From the NCBI GenBank assembly GCA_949357655.1, contig CASHTG010000002.1, forward strand, positions 434,001-498,000: DNA of 64,000 nt, written 5' to 3'. Shown here in pieces: positions 49,442-59,634 of this stretch (position 1 is the first letter of the stretch; every line of letters starts with the position of its first letter). Source of the DNA: Parascedosporium putredinis. Taxonomy: Eukaryota > Ascomycota > Sordariomycetes > Microascales > Microascaceae. The position numbers and the translations under genes are program-made. The notes below the pieces were generated by a model that had not been told where the DNA came from, did no database searches, and worked only from the letters and a program-made list of their open reading frames with translations.

Positions 49442-51754
49442 TTACCTCGAGGCAGCTTCGTAGGGGGAGGGACATCTTCCCTCTCGTCCCAGAGCGAGTC
49501 CCGTCGGTTCTTCTCGTCGTACACACGACGGGCAATCTCGCCAGCCATCTTCATGATCCAGGCCTGCTCGAGTATCACTGACGGCGCGTCAAATCCGGCT
49601 TGCTCTTGCTGCTGCGCTTGTTGCGCCTTCTTGTCGGATTTGCGGATTCGCGAAGGTCCACTTGCAGGGGTAGCAGCCACGGGAGAAGTGGGCTTTGAGG
49701 TGGGCTTCTCGTCCGCGCTGATGGCCACGGTCGGCGTAGCGTCTTCGGGCTTTCGGAAAAGGTCGGCGGTGAGGGGCGACCGGGTGGGCATCTGAGGCCT
49801 CTTCTTGTCGGTAGCACCCTCGAAACGAGTCCTTCTTGTCGAGGCAACAGGCTGCACAGGTACAATAATCTCTTCCTCGGGCTCCTCGGGAATGGAGCTG
49901 TGAATGAGCGGCTCGGGCGCCGACTCGGCAACGGACGAGCCGTCATCTAGAGTGGAATCGCCAGCCTCACTGGAAGCTTCTGATACCGTCTCAGACTTGG
50001 TGCGCCTCAGGTTGACGACCCTGTGCTTCCTCTTGCGGGCGGTGTACGAACGCGATCTACCGGAGCCCAGCCCCAGTCCGGTGGTGGCCGAGTTAAGGCT
50101 AACGAGTGAGGGTCGGGACGGGATAGAGCCGTTCGACGAGCTTCCCGAGTCAGAATACGTGTACGAGGTCGCAGGGGCACCAAAAGAATACGTCTTCGCA
50201 TGGCCGGGGCCTGGAGACCGAGGAGTAGAGGTACCGCTGGCGTCTGAGAGGTCCGAGTCGGTGGCGCGGAGCTGGATATCTTTGAGACCGGGTGTAAAAG
50301 TGGAGAGGAAGCTGTGGGCCGTGGCGACCTCGGTCAAGCGGGTGAGGTTAAGATTCGAGAACAACGAGCGGAACTGGAACTGGACCTCTTCACTGTCGCC
50401 GAGGTTGAGCTCCGAAATCTGGTTGGCATCCAAGAGATTACCAGCCGAGTCAACCGGGTCGAGAGGCGGGCTCGCAAGAGGATCAATCACACCCTCACCG
50501 TCCTCTTCGTCATCCCGAGGCAGGCGGTGGCACAGGACCTGCAAAGAGAAGCGATGGATGATGCTGGGAAGTTCCTCCATCATCAGGTTACGAAGCTGGG
50601 TTTCGATGGTGCGCTGAAGGTAGTCGCGCACAAACTGAATCGAGTCAAAGGTCGACGAGACCTTGAGAGACTCGATAGGGTCATTGCGGAAGACGATTGT
50701 GACACCCTTGTGCTTCGAGTAGACAACGATGATGAAAGCCGACAGCCGAATATGTGACAGCGTGATGGACAGCGGTATCGTGAGGCCATCAGATGCGGCG
50801 AGGGGTTGCGGTGACGTAAAGGACGGCGTGGAGTTGAGGTAAGTGTTCATCGGGTTTGCCTATTTTGTCGGTGTCGTTATATTAGCGCTCTGCTATTAGA
50901 ATAGCAATCGGAGACCCAGGTCGCGATCAAGCGCGTAATCCCGGCCTGGGTAATTTGCATGTTCATGCGAACATGGATGCCGGAATGAGAGAGCGGGGCC
51001 AGGAGGAAACCCTCCAAGGGAAAAAGAAGGAAGAAAAGAAAGAAAGTTGAAACAAAACGCTCGAGGGGCTCTCATGGCGGGAAATCGGGATAAATGGTGA
51101 AGGGAAAAGTGCAGTGAAGCTTCAGAAGAGCTTTGAGCTGCCCAGTGAGGGATTTGGCAAGGCAGTTGGTGATATTTGTGAGAGACAGGCGTCGTTGCGT
51201 CAAGCTCCTTAGAGAAAGAGGCTGCTGCAACACAAATGGCGCGCGCGGTGATGAGCAATTAAGCAGGCGCATGCAAGCGCTGCTAAAAATTTGCTACGCT
51301 GCTCCGCCTTCGCAGAGCTTGTGGGAAAATGGGCGAAAGGCAGCGCTCCACAACAAAGCAAACTCAAGCACCAGAAACGACATCATTCTATCCACAAAGG
51401 GGACAATAATGACGGCCAAGGCAATCAAAAGGTAGGAGGACGAGCGATGACGAGATGGAAAAGAATCATATCTGATCCGACACATACCTGAACACGGGTG
51501 TTGAGGGTCACAGAGGCATCTCCGGAATAGCACATCTTGAAGATGCCTCGGAACCTGTCCTCGGCGAGGTCGCCAATCTCGAGAATCTCCAGGTCCGGCG
51601 GCGTCGAGCCGAGATTGAAGTCGGAAACGAGGATGTCATCGACGATGATGGGAGGTTTAGGAGACTTGTTGAGGGCTCTCGTGAGCAAATCTTTGGCCCG
51701 GTTGTAGAAATCCGCGTCGGCCGCGAGCGGCGACCAGTTGAAGTTGAAGGCCAT
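49442..51754 (-). CDS. MDM34: Mdm34, ERMES complex SMP-domain subunit
   Basis: Complement of exons 51488-51754 and 49442-50859; 561 residues after restoring one base in a G5 run (49463-49467). As sequenced the frame runs to 49411 with a false tail (KNYIFSLSRT). Corrected, it ends PPPYEAASR, like other Mdm34 proteins. Exon 1 encodes MAFNFNWSPLAADADFYNRA, PKPPIIVDDILVSDFNLG and EDRFRGIFKMCYSGDAS; exon 2 continues with ANPMNTYLNSTPSF, TFDSIQFVRDYLQRTIE and LPSIIHRFSLQVLCHRLP. The SMP lipid-binding domain covers residues ~1-200 with a beta-barrel-like pattern; a Ser-rich linker and a basic RKRKHRVVNLRR patch follow. Mdm34 is the outer mitochondrial membrane side of the ER-mitochondria encounter structure, which with Mmm1, Mdm10 and Mdm12 transfers phospholipids. 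The single intron is 628 nt (donor GTATGT, acceptor ATAG), long for this window, but the junction VQ-ANPMNTYL matches the family. Confidence 0.96.
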
Positions 51755-54179
51755 GTTGAAATGGCACTATTGCGTCGCAACCATCGAAAAAACCAAACTC
51801 CTAGTCGATTCGGTCGTCAAATTTCTCGTTCAAGTTAGAGTATCCGAGTTTTGCGCGATAAAATGATGGAAATTATTCGCCGCGTGAAATGTGAAATGAA
51901 GATAACGAAGGGATGACGACGGACAAGGCAAAGGGGGAGGAAAACAGTCGACACGAAGATGCAAACAGAAAGGCACGGGTGTGTGGGTGATGAAGGAATT
52001 AACAGTCACTCGGTGTTTGTGTAGCTCGTGGGCGGGTTCGGGTCTTGCGACAGTGGGACACTCGTTTCTAGTCTGTTTTTTTTTTTGTCCCCTGCCTTTT
52101 CTTTTTTTTTTTTCCCTTTTCCTTTCAGGAGTCCTCCAGTCTTTCCGGTTTTGTTCTCCTGACTGGGGGTGGGCAGGTACTTGGTACACCACTTGGTACG
52201 GGAAGAGAGCAGGGCTCAGGTTCCTTTGGTTTCGGCAGCGTGGAGAGGGAAGGGGAAAAATTGGATCAAGTGGTAGCGCAGCTCGCCGTCAAGGGGCTGG
52301 GCCGGGGGCTCTAGTCGGGAGACTCGGTTACGCGGTGGGTGGGTCGGCAAGCAAAACACTACCAGGACAAAGCTAAGCTTGAACGAGATTGATGGCAGCA
52401 AAAGCAGAGTAAATATGGAAATTACCACAACTCCTCGTAATTAACGCGTCGAAGCTTCTTGATGCGTCAAGCGTGGACGAGGGTGAAATGGTAATACATT
52501 AGTCTCTTCGAAGAAGCTCGGAATGACGGCGATGGAGCAAGAGATGGGAGTGAGGGACGGTCATTGACGAGAATACTGTGGGAGAATAGTTGAAGAATGG
52601 CCCTATTGATGTTTTTTTCTGCGTGTTTTGGTTCCTTCCTTTTCGCGGGTCGGTCAGAAGGGAAAGGACAAAGAAAAAAGAAAAAGGAACCTGAAAAAGA
52701 GAAAGAAAAGAAAAGAAAAAAATCCAAACAGCCGAAAAGGGGGAATGACTGGGCCACACGGACAGGCTCACTGAAACCCAGAACATCAGGAGCTCGCTAC
52801 GCCCCGAAAATGGGTGTCCTTGGCGTGCACTTGGGAGCCTAGGGGAATCAAGCGTAATAGCGGAAGGCCCTCTGAACAGGTTTGAAGGGCTCAGCACTGG
52901 CTTTGCCCGACAAGCTTGAAATCTTTGTATTAAGTCCGAGCGTCCGAGGTGCACCATGCGGCAACTCCGCCTGCACAACTTGTACCCACAAGTGGCCGCG
53001 TGAGTGCCGCGGTACGTCGAGCTCGGAACTGCTGGTCATTGGTGGGGCATGTTCGTGAGAGCTCCTCTCGTCCATTCATCACATCAATGATCAGACCCAG
53101 ATCCTGTTCTTTTTCTTCTTTCTTGGGCGCCCATTTGCAAGCCATGACACTGATCGGATCGATCCACGACTGCATAGATTCACTTCGATAGATGTAACGC
53201 GGCGAGTCGCGTTAGTGAGTCTAGCCACATCCCCTTTCCCTATTTTGGCCTATGCATCAAAAGAACGGATGTTCAAATTTTTTCTTTCACCCGACGACTC
53301 AGTGCTCACACGACACAGGTGGGTCGGGCTGTGGCGTCACTAAAAGAGGACTGTAAGGGCAAAAGGGGAGAAAAAATATTAGAGCAGATGAGAACGGCGG
53401 CACAAGAGCGCTTGCTGATCGCGGTCCAGTTCATCCCCACAAAGGGGTCTTGTGGCCCACGCCCCAGAAAAATGGAGGTCCTTGAGCCACTAACATTTTC
53501 AAGACTGGCAAAGAGGATGGGGAACGTGGAGAAGACCATCTCCATTCCATCTGTATAGGCAAGCAGGTTAGGTTCCACATGAGCATGGGCAGAGTCAAAA
53601 TTCGTTGCTTTGGGAAAAGCCCGGCGATTTCACGCATGCTCTTAAGGGCATGAGGTATTATCCTCGGGACAGGTCGGGCCAGAAAAGCAGCGACTCGGAA
53701 AGACAAAGCGAAAAGGAAAGAAACAAAGAAAAGAAAAAAAGAGGCGAAAAGAGAGTCCCACCGAAGATGGGGCGTCAGGCATGTCAAGCCAGCCACACTG
53801 AACCTTTTCCCTCTTTGGACAGAATTCCTTGACGCAACCGCCGCGCCCCCAAGAAGCGAAGCCCCCAAGAAGCCAGAGGCGACCATCATAGTCCCACAAA
53901 AAGTCGTTTGACAAGTTCCTTCATTGGCAACATGCAATGACTGACTGAACCTTTTCCTGTGTTTTAAAGCGCCCAAGTCCGGAGCAGATCAATCTGACAA
54001 TGCTGACACAGTGACAGGCCCCCATTTGATCGATCCATCCCCAGTTCGCCGATTCCTATTCGGGCAAGGCAACAACACACCACCACCCAACCCGAAAGAG
54101 GGAGCATGAACATGCCATAGAGCTGCCTCTTGCCAATCTCAGGCCTTCGCTCCTGTACGCTGCAGACACAAAATCTGAC

Positions 54180-54211
54180 AATCCCACAATCCCATAATCC
54201 CATAATCCCAC
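54180..54211 (+). repeat. 8-bp tandem repeat (AATCCCAY x4)
   Basis: Four consecutive copies of AATCCCAC or AATCCCAT, 32 bp in total. It does not match a telomere repeat. Confidence 0.85.
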
Positions 54212-54689
54212 GCACGCGAATGAGTACGTTGATGCGACGGCACCCCATCGTAGACGGGCGAAAGGGGGATAGAAAAGATGGAAAACCTGGTTTTTACTCC
54301 CTCATAGAGGGGCTCTTCTTCTCTTTCTTCCACCCGTAGCCATTCGGTTGTGTTGTTCCTCCCCCTCCATCGGCTGCCCAAAATCCACTCATATCCTTCC
54401 AATGACAATGCTGCCAGACATGTCAGGCTCCCAAGCACATCCCTCTACCAGTCGTCCTGCGCGCACCGCGTGGTTATGATGACGCGATTAAACTTCTTGG
54501 TCCCTCCTCGACTTCCCCGCATCACACGCCCCCTCCCTCTTCTCGCTCCTCGACTCTTTTGATGCTCGCAAGTGCAGCCTGTCTAGGATCCCACGTACGT
54601 CCTCCTTTCCATTCTCGGTTTCCTCGTGAGAGGAGCTGTCAACGTACCTTACAGCGGCCGCCGCGATCTGAGATAGGCAAAAAACGTGA

Positions 54690-54742
54690 GGTGGGTGGGT
54701 GGTCAGAGGAGGTGGAGGGGTGATGGGGGTGATGGGGGTGAT
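54690..54742 (+). repeat. G-rich tandem repeat, possible quadruplex
   Basis: GTGGGTGGGTGG is followed by three copies of a TGATGGGGG-like unit with G4, G5 and G5 runs. More than four G-runs of three or longer lie within about 50 nt on the + strand. Confidence 0.75.
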
Positions 54743-56199
54743 GACGCAGGGCACGCCCCATCACCCGAGCCCTCCGACTGACCACCCCATGAACATCAGG
54801 CTCCCCCCGCCGCCGCCATCACCTCCCACCAGGCCTGAGGCAGAATAGAGAGCCCCCATTCTTTTGTTTGATAGGAGCCTTAGCTTGTGCACCTAGAAGA
54901 AAAGGGGAGATGATAACCCCGCAAGCACAACCTTGTGTTGTTGGTATTGCTAGCGACGGCAGCTGTCCGCCTGCGTCATTCTCGCCTCTTCTCACTCGTA
55001 GCAAAGCTAGATATGTAAAGGAATGAACAAATGAACATAAACACTCCCCTATGAATACGGGACCCGACAGGTGAGCATGTTTGGAACGACCAGCAAGACA
55101 TGCACCCATTGCCCAAAAGAGGAAAATCGGGGAGCTGCAATCAACCCCGCCTCCCCGAGCTGCCGGGCTGTTTCGGCCAAAACAAGCCACGAGCAGAAGG
55201 AGCCAAGCCCACGCCACGCCAGAGCCTGAGAGTTTCTTCTTCTTCTCCGCACAGCTTTCCCGTCAGCCATACCCGGGGGCTTGGTGAATAGCAGTAAAAT
55301 CTCACGCGAGAGAGCAAGGGGAAACACACGGGGAAAGTGTGAGAAAACGAGGCATCCAAAAGATGATTACAAGGAGGGGGAGTGGTCAAAGTTTGCCCAA
55401 ATCTCCCGCCGTTCATGCGCCGCCGCTGGATGAAGGAACCCCCTGTTCGGTGTGTGGTTGTTCCCCGCAAAATACGGAGCCGCTCCCGGACGTGAACACG
55501 AGGAGACGGAAGATCATAACAAAGACGCGTTCGCAAGAAGTCAAGGATGAGCAATACAGTTAAGACTCGGGTAATAGAAAATGGATGTGCGGCAGGCCAA
55601 ATTGGTCCACCTTGAGCTGCCTCTCCTAGTAATAGCGATAACATTCTACCTCAAATATCGATTTGTTTTTCTTCATAGACTTGAAGCTTGGGGGTGGGGG
55701 TTGTAACTACGACCAAGGCCCGGCCTCGCAGGCGGCAGGATTCGTCATACCTGGGGTGTACGCAGAGACTGGTAATCCGCAGTCAAGCTTCCCCAAGATA
55801 AGCAGGAAGACGCAGGCATTCATTCCTAAAATGCACTCAGGCCTCCCAAGAATCTCGTCAACATGCTACAGCGAGACCGCTTCGTTCATATTCACTTCCA
55901 AGAGACCATTTCAGAGACAAAGATTCCGATAAAAAAGCTGAGGGACAAGAAAGAAAACCATGTTATCTAATAAAAAAGCGAGTGGAGGCATTGCCATGCC
56001 TTGGGGTATATTCCACCATCTACATGCTACCGGGTGTATGCTCTCAATCCGTGCCATTCCATGCGCCGCGTCCGCGTAGTCAAAACGTCCCTATATATGC
56101 CATAACCGCTTCCTTCGCGCGCCTTGCACTCTTTGCCCCCTCCCGGAGAAAGCGAATGTGCTCCCAGAAGGCCTGGGGAAGAACGAAGAAGGGAATAAC

Positions 56200-56220
56200 A
56201 AAAAAAAAAAAAAAAAAAAA
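56200..56220 (+). repeat. A21 homopolymer
   Basis: Twenty-one consecutive A. True length is uncertain given the homopolymer errors in this assembly. Confidence 0.8.
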
Positions 56221-56501
56221 GGAGCCTCATGATCCTAATCCGTACCCTTCCTTTCGACGTGAGAGAGAGTGATCTCAACATTTCTAAGCAAAAGCCGAGT
56301 CCGCAACATCGTGTTGTGGCTACACAGGCCAGCCTGCAAGCCACGGGACAACGAGTGCTTCCTCTGCCCATCCCCCTCTCTGGGGAGGTTTTCTGTTTTG
56401 GTTTCCATGCAAAGGCCTGCTTCTGCATCGCTTTCACACGACATATCGCCCAAGGTCCGCCTTACGGATGAGTCGATTGTGCTGTTCAGCCATCCCCTTC
56501 T

Positions 56502-58429
56502 TCAACTGAAATTCCACACTGCCATCCTCAATCTCCCCTTCTTCAGCTTCCTTCTCCTTTCTTGCATTTCCATGTAGCACGACGTGCCCGCCGGCACAGC
56601 CATGCCCTTCTCCGCGTCCAGCCTGTACTCGGCCGTATATGCACCGCTGTGGACGAGGTCAAGCTCCGTCTTTCGCCACCAATCCATCTTGGCTGTCGAG
56701 TTCTTCTTATCCAAGTCGGCGATCTTAGCCACGACCTTGGTCTGACCCCCAGGCCGGTGCATGATCCTCAGGAACACGCTGCAGTCCCTCAACGTCATGG
56801 CGAGGCGGAACTCATCATCTTGGATACCACGACCGAGAGGTCCCCACAGATCGAGCTGCTTTTGCATCTTCCTCATGCGCTCGAGGAGTCGCTTGGGCTG
56901 AGAAGATTCCGTGCCTCTGAACCATCGGCGCAGGGGTGCGACGTACCACGCTTCTGTTCCCTCATCCTCGTCAATGTCGTCGGCGAAAAGTCGGGAAACA
57001 AAGGTATTTCGGTCCTCGTGGCATTCGGCAGTCATAAGAAGAGGGCACGGGAGAATTGCGCTGTCGTGCGACGGGTCTTTCAGGTGTCGATGAAGGCGGA
57101 CGGCGCAGTTTCGGCACCTCACTGCGTCCGCGGGGGCGCTGGGTGACTGAACGAGCCATTTAGGCTTGATCTCGATCATGATGCCTTCATTCTCATCTAT
57201 TACAAAATTGTTTGTTAGCAACGTCGAACTCGAGAAAAGAACCATCGTGTGCGCGGAGGACATTCTTCAACTTACCGATGCGCATATCGTCGACCAACAT
57301 GCCAAACTCAACACGGGCCAGCCTAGATCCGACAAACTTCATTTTCCGCTTCCGGATGCGAGAGGATTTGGACGGTGCGGAGGCAGTCTTCTTTCCCGTA
57401 GCTACGTTGTCCATCATTTCAAGCAGATGATCAACGTCGTCTAGGAGATTAGATCCTCCAGAGCCCAGACGAACGAGGTCGATGTTGACGAGGTCATCTT
57501 TGTCCTGATCCACGAAGATGGGCTGGATGCGTTCTCTCCAATAACGATACTGCTCGGGGTAGCCGTAAGGCTGCTTCTCAGGCTGCGCTGCGTCCTTTTG
57601 CAACCTCAAGAGTTTACCTGTGAAGAGGGAATCGCGGGTTAGTTTTCCGGAGTACGAGATAGATGAGACACGAGACTGAGGATTGTCGAGGAGCCGGCCA
57701 ACCTACCTTGGAAAAAGTGCTTGGTTGTGGCTGGAGCCCCTGGGGAAGCTCCAGCTCGACAACAACGTTGGCGGCGCCCTCTCCCACGAAACTCTTCACC
57801 CTGGTTCCGGCGGGGACACTGTACAAATTGGCGCTACCAAAGGGGCTCAGTTCGGAATCGCAACCTAGATCAGGCTCGGACAGCGAGGAATCGCACGTCT
57901 CCTCATCCATGGAGAAGCCTAGCTGGTAGTTGGAGGCAAAGCTAGACGGCGCAAACGAGATGTTGGACGAGATTGACGAAGAAAAAGCGAAGTCGTCTTC
58001 GGCGAAACTCGACGTTTCGAGGAGGAACGAACTGGCTGTCCTCGACACGCTGCCCCGGCCGGACGGAGAGGCCCGCAGAGGTCGCGAAGGCAACGCAATG
58101 GGCACCGCAACAGCGGTGGTCGTTGAGGACGGCGAGGAAGCGGCAGACGGAGGCGACACCGAAAGGGTGGGCACGGCAGGGGCCGAATTTCGGACTTTGC
58201 TTCTCGGGCCCAGGGAGGGGCGGGGCGGAGCGATTCGGCGAGGGGACGAGGCGTACTGAGACGACGATGATGTTGAAAGATCAAGGGTCTTGGCCATGGC
58301 AGGGTCCTCGAGAAAGGTGGGATTCGAGGGCTTGAAGCCCCTCGCAGCCGAAGAGGAAGTCATGACGTGACTACGGTTGGAGCGAGCACCGCGCAAGGTT
58401 TGCGCGGCGCCATTTTGGTGGGGATCCAT
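56502..58429 (-). CDS. IPK1: Inositol-pentakisphosphate 2-kinase
   Basis: Complement of exons 57707-58429, 57276-57617 and 56502-57196; donors GTAGGT and GTAAGT, acceptors ACAG and ATAG. 586 residues after restoring one base in an A5 run (57712-57716; T5 on the coding strand). The kinase transfers phosphate from ATP to the 2-OH of inositol pentakisphosphate to give phytate (InsP6), needed for mRNA export. Residues ~1-210 are a Ser/Pro-rich disordered extension. The N-lobe starts at GEGAANVVVELELP, then FFQGKLLRLQKD across intron 1. Exon 2 gives YRYWRERIQPIF and SRLARVEFGMLVDDMRI. Exon 3 gives DENEGIMIEIKPKWL with the EIKPK motif, a CRNC pair in the zinc/inositol region, and MTLRDCSVFLRI. Yeast Ipk1 is only about 280 residues, so this is a long filamentous-fungal form. 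The ATG at 58429 opens the longest frame; a shorter start inside the extension cannot be excluded. Confidence 0.93.
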
Positions 58430-59596
58430 TGTGGAGATGTGGGCGACTGGCGCGGGTTTGATGACTTGTGGGAACCTCTGTTTTTCGGTTCCTTCTTAGC
58501 GTCCAAAGGTTAAGTCGACAGGCTATCCTTGTGAATAGAGGACAAGATGAGGTTGGCGGAGTAGTAGCGGAGGGTGTGGTCACTAAGACGCTAGGCCTTT
58601 CGTATATATAGTGCCGGGCCCGTTCCAGTCGCTTGGTTTGCAAGTGGATGCCAGCGGTGTTTGAAAAGGTGGTCGAGCTAGGAGCAAAGTAACACCTGGG
58701 AATTGAACAAGCGAGGAATAGAACGGGAAAAGTTGAGGCAGAGGAAAAGGGAACAAAGGCTTGATTCTGGTGCGCGCGCTAAATTCCAAGAAAGTGGGCC
58801 CTCGAATTCCCTCGAGAGGGAAGACGGGTTGTGTGGAGGTTGTTCTGTTGCTGTACTAAGTCTAGATGTGTTCTGGATTGCTTGAAACAGGAACCCAAGA
58901 TATGAGATTCTGCGTTTCGAGCAGCGGGCGGCGTCTCGTCTCGTCTTATCAAGCGGGACAGGGACGACGTCGTCTACTCCTTCGGAAGGTGGGGATTGTT
59001 TGGGAATAAGTTGTGCAATTCATTGATAACGGGTTGGAGGGTATAGTGTGGGTTAATTGTCTCGTGAGCTTAGGTTGAGGAGGAGAAAGGAAGAGGAAGA
59101 GGGGAAACGGAAAGGGGGGAGGTAGAAGAAGAAGGAGGAGAAAAGTGCGTGGGGAGTCACGATGTCAAATAAAGGGGATTCAACGGAACTTTCTGTGGTG
59201 AGCGAGCGTAAAGGGAGGCGGTAAAGGCGCTTGCGGAGTCGGCGATTAGGCTTGCCCAGCAAGGTCTACTCGTGCCTGGGCCGGGTCCAAGATCCACGCC
59301 CCATGTCAAGTCCACATCTCATATCCACGTCCGCCTATCCACGATTCAACAGCAGGGACCACGACACGACGAAATGGCAGTGCGGCGGTGGCCAGGACTT
59401 GGCTGGGGCTTTTCGCCTGCCGTTCGCTACTTCCAGCGTGCCTCTGATGGTCCCGCCCATCGACGTGGTCCGGGGAGTGGATGCAACAAATGCCAAGTGC
59501 AGCGAGGTGCAGGACAAGAAGATGGATGGGCTTTGATGGGGGAACAGGGAGGGGGCAGGGAGGCGTGGCTGAATGGGGGTGCGTGTAATCGAGCTT

Positions 59597-59634
59597 TGCT
59601 GGGCTGGGCTCGCTGGGCTGGGTTTGCTGGGCTG
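59597..59634 (+). repeat. GCTGGG-type tandem repeat
   Basis: Five GCTGGG units in three blocks, separated by CTC and TTT spacers. Confidence 0.75.

Larger units (their letters stand above)
51755..56501. other. 4.7-kb gene-poor region between MDM34 and IPK1
   Basis: The left part must carry the MDM34 promoter; the right end is the 3' side of IPK1. No protein recognised: ORFs at 52499-52978 and 53431-53976 (both -) are low-complexity. It contains an 8-bp repeat (54180-54211), a long G-rich stretch (54690-54742) and an A21 run (56200-56220) about 280 bp beyond the IPK1 stop. Confidence 0.4.

Noticed and set aside
53431..53976. 181-residue ORF on the minus strand with a hydrophobic stretch
   Set aside because: The hydrophobic run is a poly-Phe artefact of an AAAGAAA-rich tract; no motif elsewhere.
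54180..54211. Internal telomere-like repeat
   Set aside because: The unit is 8 bp AATCCCAY, not the TTAGGG/CCCTAA repeat of filamentous fungi.
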